Below are positions 1-7,964 of a stretch of 39,578 nucleotides of DNA, piece after piece. The DNA lies in assembly GCA_964649795.1 (NCBI GenBank), contig CAZYQY010000005.1, positions 1-39,578 of the forward strand. Direction: 5' to 3'. Position numbers and translations under genes: made by a program. Under the pieces are notes generated by a model. It made no database searches, had not been told where the DNA came from, and saw only the letters and a program-made list of their open reading frames with translations. Source of the DNA: JABMPX01 sp964649795. Its GTDB lineage: Bacteria; Patescibacteriota; Minisyncoccia; Portnoybacterales; UBA2143. The first letter of the stretch is position 1, and each line of letters begins with the position of its first letter.

Positions 1-143
1 TCTTTTTTGCTTTAAGAACAGTGGCCATTGTTTTTAGCTGGCTGGTCATTTTATTAACTTGGTTAGTTTTTAAGATTTTAGTTTCTTTAGAAGCAATCAA
101 AATACAAGAAAAAGCAGTTTTAAAAGAAGTAATTGAGATATAA
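1..143 (+). CDS. C-terminal fragment of a membrane protein (partial)
   Basis: An open frame runs in from the left edge and ends at TAA 141-143. The visible 46 residues form one long hydrophobic stretch (around AIVFSWLVILLTWLVF) followed by a charged amphipathic tail rich in Lys and Glu. This looks like the last transmembrane helix and cytoplasmic tail of a membrane protein. The start lies outside the window, so the family cannot be named. It ends 10 nt before dnaJ and is probably co-transcribed with it. Confidence 0.55.
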   Translation, partial: FFALRTVAIVFSWLVILLTWLVFKILVSLEAIKIQEKAVLKEVIEI

Positions 144-153
144 TTGAATTAAT

Positions 154-1233
154 ATGAAAGATTATTATGAAATACTTGGCGTCTCTCGAGACGCTTCAGA
201 ACAAGAAATAAAAAAAACATATAGAAAATTAGCGCTTGAATATCATCCTGATCGCGCTCCAGAAGTTAAAAAAAAGGAATACGAAGAAAAATTTAAAGAA
301 ATCAGTCAGGCCTATAGAGTTCTTTCTGATGAAGAAAAAAGAGCTCAATATGACCAATATGGACAAACGTTTGAAGGAAATCAAGGTTCTCCTTTTGGCC
401 AGCAGGATTTTCATTCTTTCCACGAAGCATTTGGCGGACAGGATATTTTTGAAGACCTTGGATTTGGCCGTATTTTTGAAGAAATGTTTGGTTTTGGCTC
501 AAGATCAAGAGCTAAACCAAATGTTCAATATGGACAGGACATTTCTTTAGACATAGATATTGATTTAGAGGATTCTTTTAACGGAGCAGAAAGAGAAGTT
601 AATTTGCGTAAAATGATTGTTTGTCCAAAATGCAAAGGCAAGGGCGGGCAGTCATTGAAAAAATGTCCAGCTTGTCAAGGAAGCGGATATGAGCAAATAA
701 ATAGTAGAAGTTTATTCGGCATTTTTATTCAGCAAAGACCTTGTTCTCAATGTAATGGCAGAGGTGAAATTCCTGAGAAAATTTGTTCAGAATGTCGTGG
801 GCATGGGAGAATTAAACAAACCGAAAAAATTAAAGTAACTATTCCAGCTGGCATTGAAAATGGACAGATTTTAAAATTAACAGGACAAGGAGATGCTGGT
901 CTTTATAACGGGCCAGCCGGAGATTTATTCGTTAATATTCATCTGCGGCCTCATAAGCATTTTCAGCGCCAGGGCGTAAATTTAGTTTTCAATTTAAATA
1001 TTAACTTTGCTCAAGCAGCTTTAGGTGATAAAATAGAAATGCCGTTATTAGATGGAAAAATTAATTTAAAAATTCCTTCTGGTATTCAGCCAGGAGAAAT
1101 GATAAAATTAAAAGATAAAGGCATGCCTCGCTTATATGGACGAGGCCATGGTGATTTAATTGTAAAAATTCAGGTAAACATTCCAAAAAAAGTATCCAGA
1201 AAGCAGAGAAAATTAATTGAGGAATTAGATTAA
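154..1233 (+). CDS. dnaJ: Chaperone protein DnaJ
   Basis: Hsp40 co-chaperone that delivers unfolded clients to DnaK and stimulates its ATPase. The N-terminal J domain has the HPD tripeptide near residue 31 (ALEYHPDRA). A Gly/Phe-rich linker follows at about residues 75-120. The zinc-binding region has four CxxCxGxG-type repeats at about 157-215 (CPKCKGKG, CPACQGSG, CSQCNGRG, CSECRGHG). The C-terminal client-binding domain follows (VTIPAGIENGQ, KIPSGIQPGEM). At 359 residues it has normal type I DnaJ length. No dnaK lies beside it; a possible grpE tail lies at the other end of the window on the opposite strand, and the groES-groEL pair is 26 kb away. Confidence 0.97.
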   Translation: MKDYYEILGVSRDASEQEIKKTYRKLALEYHPDRAPEVKKKEYEEKFKEISQAYRVLSDEEKRAQYDQYGQTFEGNQGSPFGQQDFHSFHEAFGGQDIFEDLGFGRIFEEMFGFGSRSRAKPNVQYGQDISLDIDIDLEDSFNGAEREVNLRKMIVCPKCKGKGGQSLKKCPACQGSGYEQINSRSLFGIFIQQRPCSQCNGRGEIPEKICSECRGHGRIKQTEKIKVTIPAGIENGQILKLTGQGDAGLYNGPAGDLFVNIHLRPHKHFQRQGVNLVFNLNINFAQAALGDKIEMPLLDGKINLKIPSGIQPGEMIKLKDKGMPRLYGRGHGDLIVKIQVNIPKKVSRKQRKLIEELD

Positions 1234-1239
1234 TAAAAA

Positions 1240-1782
1240 ATGGCGATACGTGAGTTTTTAACTAATTTTCATATTGGCGCGGCTTCTGGATGGGATTTAT
1301 TTATCATCTTAGTTTTTCTGATTGCTGTTTTTGTTTATGGTTTTTTTCTGGGGCGCAATAGGATGATTATTTTGCTTTTATGCAGTTATTTTTCCTTGGC
1401 TATTGTTCAGGTTTTCCCTTGGTCAAAATTAAATTCTTTTCCTTGGCTAGGCACTGATTCTGAGCCATCGTCTTCTTTGAAGATTTTAATTTTCTTAGGA
1501 ATTATTTTATTATTCTATTTTTTAATTCCTCGTTCTATACTTAGTTCAACATTAAGAATCAGAAATAGAGGAGAAGCTTCATGGATGCAATTATTCATTT
1601 TAAGCATTGTTCAGATTGGGTTATTAGCAATGATTATTCTTTCTTTTCTGCCAACTCAGTCAGTTGGCAATCTTGGTTATTGGATTAAAAAAATATTTGT
1701 TGGCCCAGAAGCCCAGTTTATTTGGATTGCTTTGCCAATCTTAGTTATAGTTCTAATGCGCAGAAAGAAAAAAGCGGAATAA
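1240..1782 (+). CDS. Small integral membrane protein, unknown function
   Basis: A 180-residue protein with about four hydrophobic segments: near residues 20-40 (LFIILVFLIAVFVYGFFLG), 42-60, 82-100 and 120-140, plus one near the C-terminus (WIALPILVIVLM) before a basic RRKKK tail. There is no signal peptidase site and no motif that I recognise. It starts 6 nt after the dnaJ stop and is probably in the same operon. The glycine-rich first helix followed by a short basic loop vaguely recalls CvpA-like proteins, but I would not assign that family. Confidence 0.7.
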   Translation: MAIREFLTNFHIGAASGWDLFIILVFLIAVFVYGFFLGRNRMIILLLCSYFSLAIVQVFPWSKLNSFPWLGTDSEPSSSLKILIFLGIILLFYFLIPRSILSSTLRIRNRGEASWMQLFILSIVQIGLLAMIILSFLPTQSVGNLGYWIKKIFVGPEAQFIWIALPILVIVLMRRKKKAE

Positions 1783-1788
1783 AAATAA

Positions 1789-1865
1789 GCGCCGTTAGCT
1801 CAGCCCGGTAGAGCAATTGCCTTTTAAGCAACTGGTCGGGGGTTCGAATCCCTCACGGCGCACCA
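1789..1865 (+). tRNA. tRNA-Lys (anticodon TTT)
   Basis: The cloverleaf folds by eye. The 7-bp acceptor is GCGCCGT/ACGGCGC. The D arm has stem GCTC/GAGC with GG in the loop. The anticodon loop CTTTTAA gives TTT. The T arm is GGGGG-TTCGAAT-CCCTC, the discriminator is A, and CCA is encoded. The anticodon stem has one A-C mismatch at its base. It begins 6 nt after the preceding membrane protein gene and is followed 15 nt later by a long hairpin that probably ends the transcript. Confidence 0.95.
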
Positions 1866-1880
1866 TGATTCTTAGTTTCA

Positions 1881-1940
1881 GAGGCCGTGCCTGAAAACAT
1901 ACAATCTTTGCAAAGGTTGTATGTTTTCAGGCACGGTCTC
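1881..1940 (+). terminator. 60-nt hairpin, dispersed repeat family member 1, probable terminator
   Basis: Two 30-nt arms pair completely with only two G-U wobbles (GAGGCCGTGC at the base, ATCTTTGCAAAGGT at the tip), followed by TTTTATCTCTTTTAT. It separates tRNA-Lys from the aspS promoter, which fits a Rho-independent terminator. The stem is far longer than a terminator needs, and a near copy lies at 27861-27922, so it is also a repeat. The two copies differ by compensatory changes in mid-stem. Confidence 0.85.
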
Positions 1941-1965
1941 TTTTATCTCTTTTATTTATTAACAA

Positions 1966-1994
1966 TTGATTGTTTTGGTGATTTTTGGTAAAAT
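1966..1994 (+). promoter_or_regulatory. aspS promoter (TTGATT-17-TAAAAT), nearly leaderless
   Basis: A -35 box TTGATT at 1966-1971 and a -10 box TAAAAT at 1989-1994 are separated by 17 nt. Transcription should start near 2001, only about 3 nt before the aspS ATG at 2004, so the mRNA would be essentially leaderless. This agrees with the absence of a Shine-Dalgarno sequence there. Confidence 0.6.
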
Positions 1995-2003
1995 ATTGAC
2001 AAT

Positions 2004-3419
2004 ATGAAACGGATTTTATCTGTTAAAACAATTGAAAAAATAGGAGAAGAAGTTAAATTAAATGGCTGGGTTCATTCGCGCAGGGACCACAGTAAGATTA
2101 TTTTTATTGATATGCGCGATAAAAGCGGTTTAATCCAGTTAGTTTTTCTTCCAAGCAATAAAGAATGCTATAAATTAGCCGATTCTTTAAGAAGCGAATG
2201 GGTAATTGGAGCAATTGGCCAAGTCAATAAAAGACCAAAAGGAATGATTAATGAAAAAATTCCTACTGGACAAGTGGAAATAGAAGTTAAAGAGCTGGAA
2301 ATATTAAATGAAGCCAAAACACCGCCTTTTGAAATTGCTGAAGAGCAAGTCAAAGATAAAAAAGAAGTTAATGAAGAAATCCGACTAAAATATCGTTATT
2401 TAGATTTGCGCCGTCAGAAAATGAGAAATAATTTAGTTGTTCGCCATAAAGTAATTAAGTTAATCAGGGATTTCATGGACAAGAAGGGCTTTATTGAAAT
2501 AGAAACGCCTATTCTAACTAAATCAACACCAGAAGGCGCTAGAGATTTCTTAGTGCCTAGCCGTCTTCATCCAGGGAAATTCTATGCTTTGCCGCAAGCG
2601 CCTCAACAATTAAAACAATTATTAATGGTAGCTGGTATAGAAAAATATTTTCAAATTGCCCGTTGCTTTAGAGATGAGGACTTAAGAGGCGACCGCCAGC
2701 CAGAATTTACCCAATTGGACGTGGAAATGTCTTTTGTTAAGCAAAAGAATATTTTAAATCTAATTGAGAAATTAATTATTAATATTATTAAGGAACTAGT
2801 TTATATTGATAAGAATTTGTCAAAAAAACTTACCTTTAATCCTTTTTTACGGCTTGATTATGAAGAAGCGATTAAAAAATACAATACTGACAAACCAGAT
2901 TTGCGGAAAGATAGAAAAGATCCAAATGAATTAGCTTTTGTTTGGGTTTTAAACTGGCCTCTTTTCCAATGGAATAGCGATGAGAAAAGGTATGATTCAT
3001 GCCATCATATTTTTACAGCTCCTAAAGAAAAAGATTTGCCTTTATTAGACAAAGAACCATTAAAGGTTCATTCTTGGCAGCATGACTTGGTTCTTAATGG
3101 CAAAGAAATTGGCGGAGGAAGCATTAGAATCCATCAGGCAGATATTCAGGAAAAAATATTTAAGCTTGTTGGCTTAAAAGACGAAGAAATAAAGGAAAAA
3201 TTTGGTCATTTGCTTAAGGCATTTGCCTTTGGGGCTCCGCCTCACGGAGGAATTGCTTTGGGGCTTGACCGTTTTTTAATGACTCTTTTAAATGAAAAAA
3301 GCATCAGGGAAGTAATTGCTTTTCCTAAAACAGGCGATGCACAAGATTTAATTATGGAAGCTCCTAACAAAGTTAATCCAGAACAGCTGAAAGAGCTGAA
3401 TATAAAGATTGATTCCTAA
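2004..3419 (+). CDS. aspS: Aspartate--tRNA ligase, lacking the GAD insertion domain
   Basis: Charges tRNA-Asp (and possibly tRNA-Asn) with aspartate. An OB-fold anticodon-binding domain is at about residues 1-105 (NGWVHSRRDHSKIIFIDMRD). The class II catalytic core has motif 1 (GFIEIETPILTKSTPEGARD), motif 2 (FRDEDLRGDRQPEFTQLD) and motif 3 (GIALGLDRFLMTLL). The QAPQQLKQLLM segment is of bacterial AspRS type. At 471 residues it is roughly 120 shorter than E. coli AspRS. The gap lies between DKPDLR and AFVWVLNWPLF, exactly where bacterial enzymes carry the GAD domain. Codon 168 (2505-2507) is ACG at the conserved Thr of ETP, which shows that ACG means Thr in this genome. Confidence 0.95.
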   Translation: MKRILSVKTIEKIGEEVKLNGWVHSRRDHSKIIFIDMRDKSGLIQLVFLPSNKECYKLADSLRSEWVIGAIGQVNKRPKGMINEKIPTGQVEIEVKELEILNEAKTPPFEIAEEQVKDKKEVNEEIRLKYRYLDLRRQKMRNNLVVRHKVIKLIRDFMDKKGFIEIETPILTKSTPEGARDFLVPSRLHPGKFYALPQAPQQLKQLLMVAGIEKYFQIARCFRDEDLRGDRQPEFTQLDVEMSFVKQKNILNLIEKLIINIIKELVYIDKNLSKKLTFNPFLRLDYEEAIKKYNTDKPDLRKDRKDPNELAFVWVLNWPLFQWNSDEKRYDSCHHIFTAPKEKDLPLLDKEPLKVHSWQHDLVLNGKEIGGGSIRIHQADIQEKIFKLVGLKDEEIKEKFGHLLKAFAFGAPPHGGIALGLDRFLMTLLNEKSIREVIAFPKTGDAQDLIMEAPNKVNPEQLKELNIKIDS

Positions 3420-3429
3420 AACAACTAAA

Positions 3430-4356
3430 ATGTTAGCTAAATTTTTAATAACTATCTCTGTTGTTTTTAATCCATTGTCTTTTGTTATAGGACAATTGTC
3501 TGTGCCTAAAACTCCTATTGATTTTTCAGAAATGCCATTTGTAAATTATGCGTCTATTATGGCAATGTCTTCCCAAGACAACCCTAATTTTTTACCTATT
3601 CGCAATTGGGATATATCTGAACCAGAAACAGAAACAAAAGCAGCTTTAATTTTTGACAAAGAGAAGAATAAAATTCTTTATCAGAAGAATATTAATCATG
3701 TATTGCCAATTGCCAGCTTAACTAAATTAATGACTGCATTAATTGTTTTGGAAAATATTGATATTAATGAAATAGTTTTTGTTTCTGAAAATGCAATTGC
3801 AGGTTATGGCGATTATGGAAATTTAGAAGTCAAAGAAAAAATTTCCGTTGGTAATTTACTCCATGCCTTGCTAATGGAATCCAGCAATGACGCGGCAATC
3901 GCTTTAGCAGAAGCTTTTGAAGAAAAAAAAGATAAAAATTTTGTTGGCTTAATGAATCAAAAAGCCCAAGAATTAGGTTTAAAAAATACTTTTTATACTG
4001 ACCCAAGCGGATATGAACCAACCAATGTTTCAACAGTTGAAGAAATTGTAAAGCTAATTGAATACAGTTTTAACCAGCCATTTATTTGGCAGATTTTAAA
4101 AACGCCAAGCATAAACCTGTTTTCGGCTGATACGCAAATAAACCATTATTGGGTTAATACTGACAAGATGCTAAATCGTTTGCCAGGAGTTATAGGCGGC
4201 AAGACCGGTTATACTGAAGAAGCAGAAGGTTGTCTATTTTTGGTCATTGAACAAGCAGATTCAAGATATTTAATCAGTGTTGTTTTGGGAGCCCAAGAAA
4301 GATTTTTAGAAACAGAGAGATTAATTAATTGGGTTAAAAAAGCATACATATGGTAA
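3430..4356 (+). CDS. D-alanyl-D-alanine carboxypeptidase (S11, penicillin-binding protein 5/6 type)
   Basis: Trims the terminal D-Ala of peptidoglycan stem peptides outside the membrane. It starts with a signal peptide or anchor (MLAKFLITISVVFNPLSFV). The three active-site motifs of the S11 family are present in order: SxxK in ASLTKLMTAL, SxN in ESSNDAAIAL, and KTG in GGKTGYTEEAEG. The C-terminus stops soon after the KTG strand, so the beta-rich C-terminal domain of DacA is absent. I chose ATG 3430 over an in-frame TTG inside aspS because it gives a clean signal peptide. It lies 10 nt after aspS and 4 nt before mraY, within a wall-synthesis block. Confidence 0.9.
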   Translation: MLAKFLITISVVFNPLSFVIGQLSVPKTPIDFSEMPFVNYASIMAMSSQDNPNFLPIRNWDISEPETETKAALIFDKEKNKILYQKNINHVLPIASLTKLMTALIVLENIDINEIVFVSENAIAGYGDYGNLEVKEKISVGNLLHALLMESSNDAAIALAEAFEEKKDKNFVGLMNQKAQELGLKNTFYTDPSGYEPTNVSTVEEIVKLIEYSFNQPFIWQILKTPSINLFSADTQINHYWVNTDKMLNRLPGVIGGKTGYTEEAEGCLFLVIEQADSRYLISVVLGAQERFLETERLINWVKKAYIW

Positions 4357-4360
4357 AATT

Positions 4361-5407
4361 ATGCCTGATATTTTCTATGTTTCCCGCATTTTAGGACTAG
4401 GAGCAATATCATTTATTATTGCTCTAGCCTGGACACCGGCTTTAAATCATTTTCTTGATAAATATCGTCTGGGCAAACAAATTCGCTCTGAGGGAGTGCC
4501 TATTTTTAATAAATTCCACAGCAAAAAAGAAGGGACGCCAACTATGGGCGGAATTTTAATATGGATGACTGTTCTGTTCTTAACTTTGCTTTTTTGGTGG
4601 CTGGGACAAATAGGCGAAGGGACTATTTTGGGAAAATTAAATTTTTTAACTCGCAAAGAAACGCTCTTACCCTTAGGAGCGTTAATCGCTTCCGCTTTAG
4701 TCGGTTTTGGAGATGATTTGCTTGGCATTTTTAAAAAAGGCGCTAAGGCTGGCGGGCTAAAAGTAAGGCATCGCCTTGTAATTTATACGATTATTGCTTG
4801 TTTTGGAGCCTGGTGGTTCTTTTGGAAATTGGAATGGGATTTAATTCATGTTCCTTTTGTTGGCGATTTTAATGTTGGATGGTGGTATATTCTTATATTC
4901 GTCTTTATTTTGGTAGCCACAGCCCATTCAACCAATCTTACTGATGGATTAGACGGATTAGCAGGCGGTATCCTTTTGATTGCTTTTGCTGCTTATGGGA
5001 CAATTGCATTTTCACAGGGCAAGATGGATTTAGCTGTTTTTTGCGGAGTAATTATTGGCGCTTTGCTGGCTTTCCTTTGGTTTAATATTTATCCAGCCCG
5101 TTTTTTTATGGGCGATACAGGCGCAATGTCTTTGGGAATTACTTTAGGAATTATTGCTATGCTAACTAATGCTTTTCTGCTTCTTCCTTTTATTGGAGCT
5201 ATTTTAGTTTTTGAATCTTCTTCAGTTATTATCCAATTTTGTTCAAAAAAAATCCGAGGGAAAAAAGTTTTCTTATCTACTCCCATACATCACCATTTTG
5301 AAGCGATTGGATGGCCAGAGACAAAAATAACTATGCGCTTTTGGATCATTAACGGAGTTATGGCAGTTATTGGATTAATATTAGTCTTTGTTGAAAAAAT
5401 TATCTAA
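4361..5407 (+). CDS. mraY: Phospho-N-acetylmuramoyl-pentapeptide transferase
   Basis: Transfers phospho-MurNAc-pentapeptide to undecaprenyl phosphate to form lipid I. It is a polytopic membrane enzyme with about ten hydrophobic helices. Diagnostic signatures are GTPTMGGILI near residue 58, the conserved Asp motif LTDGLDGLAGG near 193-203, FMGDTGAMSLG near 250, and the HHHFE motif (PIHHHFEAIGW) near 310. At 348 residues the length is typical. The Thr codon in GTPTMGG at 4535-4537 is ACG, a second conserved position where ACG means Thr. The murD start follows immediately after the stop. Confidence 0.97.
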   Translation: MPDIFYVSRILGLGAISFIIALAWTPALNHFLDKYRLGKQIRSEGVPIFNKFHSKKEGTPTMGGILIWMTVLFLTLLFWWLGQIGEGTILGKLNFLTRKETLLPLGALIASALVGFGDDLLGIFKKGAKAGGLKVRHRLVIYTIIACFGAWWFFWKLEWDLIHVPFVGDFNVGWWYILIFVFILVATAHSTNLTDGLDGLAGGILLIAFAAYGTIAFSQGKMDLAVFCGVIIGALLAFLWFNIYPARFFMGDTGAMSLGITLGIIAMLTNAFLLLPFIGAILVFESSSVIIQFCSKKIRGKKVFLSTPIHHHFEAIGWPETKITMRFWIINGVMAVIGLILVFVEKII

Positions 5408-5408
5408 T

Positions 5409-6812
5409 ATGAAAATTAAAGATTTTAAAGATAAAAAAGTGACTATAATTGGTTTAGGACTGCATAACGGAGGAGTTGGTGCAGCTAAATTTTTTAGCAG
5501 AGCCAATGCCAAAGTATTAGTAACTGATTTAAGAAGCAGAGAAGAATTAGCTGAGTCAATAGAAAAATTAAAAAAAGAATCTATTAAATATGTATTGGGT
5601 CAACATCGTCCAGAAGATTTTATAAATACTGATTTAGTTATCCAAAACCCCGCTGTTAAAAGCAAATGCAAATATTTAGAAATAGCCAGAGAGAATAAAG
5701 TGCCTATTGAAACAGATATTGGCATATTTTTTGAACTTTGCCCGGCACCAATCATTGGGATTACTGGAAGCCGTGGCAAATCCACTGTTAGCACATTAAC
5801 AGCTAAGTTTCTTAAAAGAAAATATTCTGAAGTAATTTTAGCCGGCAATATTCGTACTTCTGTTCTGACAAAATTAAAAAAGATTGATAAAAATAGCATA
5901 GTTGTTTTAGAGCTTTCCAGCTGGCAATTAGCTGGATTAAAATCACATAAAAAAAGTCCTTATTGCGCTGTTATAACCAATATTATGCCTGATCATTTAA
6001 ATAGGTATAAGGACATGGAATATTATATTAGAGATAAGAAAAAAATTTTTAAATGGCAAAAATCAAAAAATTATTTAATTCTTAATTATGACGATGAAAA
6101 AGTTAGAGAATTCAGCCAAGAAGCCAAATCACAAATACTTTATTACAGCCAAGAAAACAAAAAAGAATCTGATTTTCAAGGAAGTTTTATCAACGCCGGA
6201 AAAATATATTTTAATTCTGAAGAAATTTGCTCTTTAAATGAGATACGATTAAAAGGTAAACATAACGTTAGCAATGTTTTAGCTGCGATAACAATAGCAA
6301 AATTGCATGATGTTTCCAATAAATCAATACAAAAAACCTTAAGTAAATTTAAAGGTATTGAAGGACGCTTGGAATTTATTAAATCTGTTAATGGAATTAA
6401 ATATATTAATGATACTACTTCAACTATTCCAGAAGCCTGTTTAGCTGCATTAGATTCATTCCCTAAACGAAATATTATTTTAATTGCTGGCGGGGCTGAT
6501 AAGAACTTAGAATTTAAGAAATTAGCCGAAGTAGTTGTAAAAAGAGTTAAGGCAATAATTTTACTCAAAGGAAGCGCTACTGATAAAATTAAGGAAGAGA
6601 TTGAAAAAGAATTAAAATTAAAAAATCAGCGAATAGAAATAATAGGACCTTTGGATAATATGGAAGAAGCTGTTATAGAATCCACTGAACAAGCTAAAAA
6701 ATTTGATGAAGCTATTGTTTTACTTTCGCCGGCTTGCGCCAGTTTTGGTATTTTTAGACATGAGTTTGAAAGGGGAGAAAAGTTTAATGAAGCAGTAGCT
6801 CTATTAAAATGA
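5409..6812 (+). CDS. murD: UDP-N-acetylmuramoylalanine--D-glutamate ligase
   Basis: Adds D-Glu to UDP-MurNAc-L-Ala in the cytoplasm. The N-terminal UDP-binding Rossmann domain has VTIIGLGLHNGGVG. The central Mur ligase domain has the ATP-binding loop GITGSRGKSTVSTL, with Ser-Arg where many relatives have Thr-Asn, and the conserved LELSSWQL. The GRLEF segment and the C-terminal domain (YINDTTSTIPEA, ILIAGGADKNLEF, LLSPACASFGIF) match MurD closely. ATG 5409 is preferred over an upstream TTG that would overlap mraY. The stop overlaps the ftsW ATG by 4 nt (ATGA), which suggests translational coupling. Confidence 0.95.
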   Translation: MKIKDFKDKKVTIIGLGLHNGGVGAAKFFSRANAKVLVTDLRSREELAESIEKLKKESIKYVLGQHRPEDFINTDLVIQNPAVKSKCKYLEIARENKVPIETDIGIFFELCPAPIIGITGSRGKSTVSTLTAKFLKRKYSEVILAGNIRTSVLTKLKKIDKNSIVVLELSSWQLAGLKSHKKSPYCAVITNIMPDHLNRYKDMEYYIRDKKKIFKWQKSKNYLILNYDDEKVREFSQEAKSQILYYSQENKKESDFQGSFINAGKIYFNSEEICSLNEIRLKGKHNVSNVLAAITIAKLHDVSNKSIQKTLSKFKGIEGRLEFIKSVNGIKYINDTTSTIPEACLAALDSFPKRNIILIAGGADKNLEFKKLAEVVVKRVKAIILLKGSATDKIKEEIEKELKLKNQRIEIIGPLDNMEEAVIESTEQAKKFDEAIVLLSPACASFGIFRHEFERGEKFNEAVALLK

Positions 6813-7897
6813 AAAATCATCAGCCTGACTACATCTTTATTTTTGCTGTTTTTGCCCTAATTATTTTTGGGATTGTTATACTTTTTAGCGCTTCATCAGT
6901 CATTTCTCATGAAAAATTTAATCAAAGCAATTATTTTTTAAAACATCAATTATTTTACAGTCTGTCATTAGCATTAATCTGTTTTTTCATTTGCCAAAGA
7001 ATTAATTACAAATATTGGAAAAAAATTGCATTTCCTTTGTTAATTGCTTCATTAATTCTATTGGGACTAGTTTTTATCCCTGGATTAGGCAATCCTAATG
7101 GAGCTAAAAGATGGATCTATTTAGGATTTTCTATACAGCCGTTTGAAATTGTTAAATTAACTTTTATAATTTATTTAGCAGCTTTATTAAGCAAAAAAGA
7201 AGATATCTATCAAACAATCAAAGAAAGCTTAATCCCTTTTTTAGTAGTGATTGGCATTATTAGTTTATTAGTTTATTTACAGCCCAATATGAGCGCTTTA
7301 ATGATAACTTTTCTGATTGCCGGACTTATTTATTTTCTCGCTGGAGCAAAATTGACATATCTAACAGCTTTTTCTGGTTTAGCTTTAGCCGGTCTTTTTG
7401 CTTTAATAAAGATGGCTCCTTATAGAATGAAACGACTGACTGTCTTTCTACATCCAGAAATAGATCCTCAAGGGATTGGCTATCAAATTGACCAAGCGCT
7501 TTTAGCTATTGGATCAGGCGGTCTTTTTGGATTAGGCTTTATGCACAGTATTCAAAAATGGAAATATCTTCCTGAAGTAATAGGCGATTCTATTTTTGCT
7601 ATTGTTGCAGAAGAGTTAGGTTTAATCGGAGCCGGAATAGTAGTTGCCCTTTTTGTTGTTTTATCTTGGCGAGGTTTTAAAATTGCCAAAAATTCTTCTG
7701 ATAGATTTGGTTATATTTTAGCCGGGGGAATTGCTGGTTGTTTATTTTTCCAGGCATTTATTAATATAGCGTCTATTTCCGGATTAATTCCTTTAACTGG
7801 TATACCTTTGCCTTTTGTCAGCTATGGCGGCACTGCTTTAATAATTTCATCAATTGGAGCAGGAATATTAGTTAATATATCTAAATATACTAAATAA
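6809..7897 (+). CDS. ftsW: Probable peptidoglycan glycosyltransferase FtsW
   Basis: SEDS-family membrane enzyme that polymerises lipid II. About ten transmembrane helices are visible. The FtsW/RodA signatures are NGAKRWIYLGFSIQPFEIVK near residue 92, LQPNMSALMI near 152, the loop RMKRLTVFLHPEIDPQG with GYQIDQALLAIGSGGLFGLG, and GIPLPFVSYGGTALI near the C-terminus. The position between murD and murG supports FtsW rather than RodA. The start is coupled to murD through ATGA. An A/T-only spacer of about 65 nt separates it from murG. Confidence 0.93.
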   Translation: MKNHQPDYIFIFAVFALIIFGIVILFSASSVISHEKFNQSNYFLKHQLFYSLSLALICFFICQRINYKYWKKIAFPLLIASLILLGLVFIPGLGNPNGAKRWIYLGFSIQPFEIVKLTFIIYLAALLSKKEDIYQTIKESLIPFLVVIGIISLLVYLQPNMSALMITFLIAGLIYFLAGAKLTYLTAFSGLALAGLFALIKMAPYRMKRLTVFLHPEIDPQGIGYQIDQALLAIGSGGLFGLGFMHSIQKWKYLPEVIGDSIFAIVAEELGLIGAGIVVALFVVLSWRGFKIAKNSSDRFGYILAGGIAGCLFFQAFINIASISGLIPLTGIPLPFVSYGGTALIISSIGAGILVNISKYTK

Positions 7898-7964
7898 ATT
7901 TTTAATTTTTAATTTTTAATTTTATAAATAAATTTTAAATCTTGATTTTTAAAAATTAAATTCT

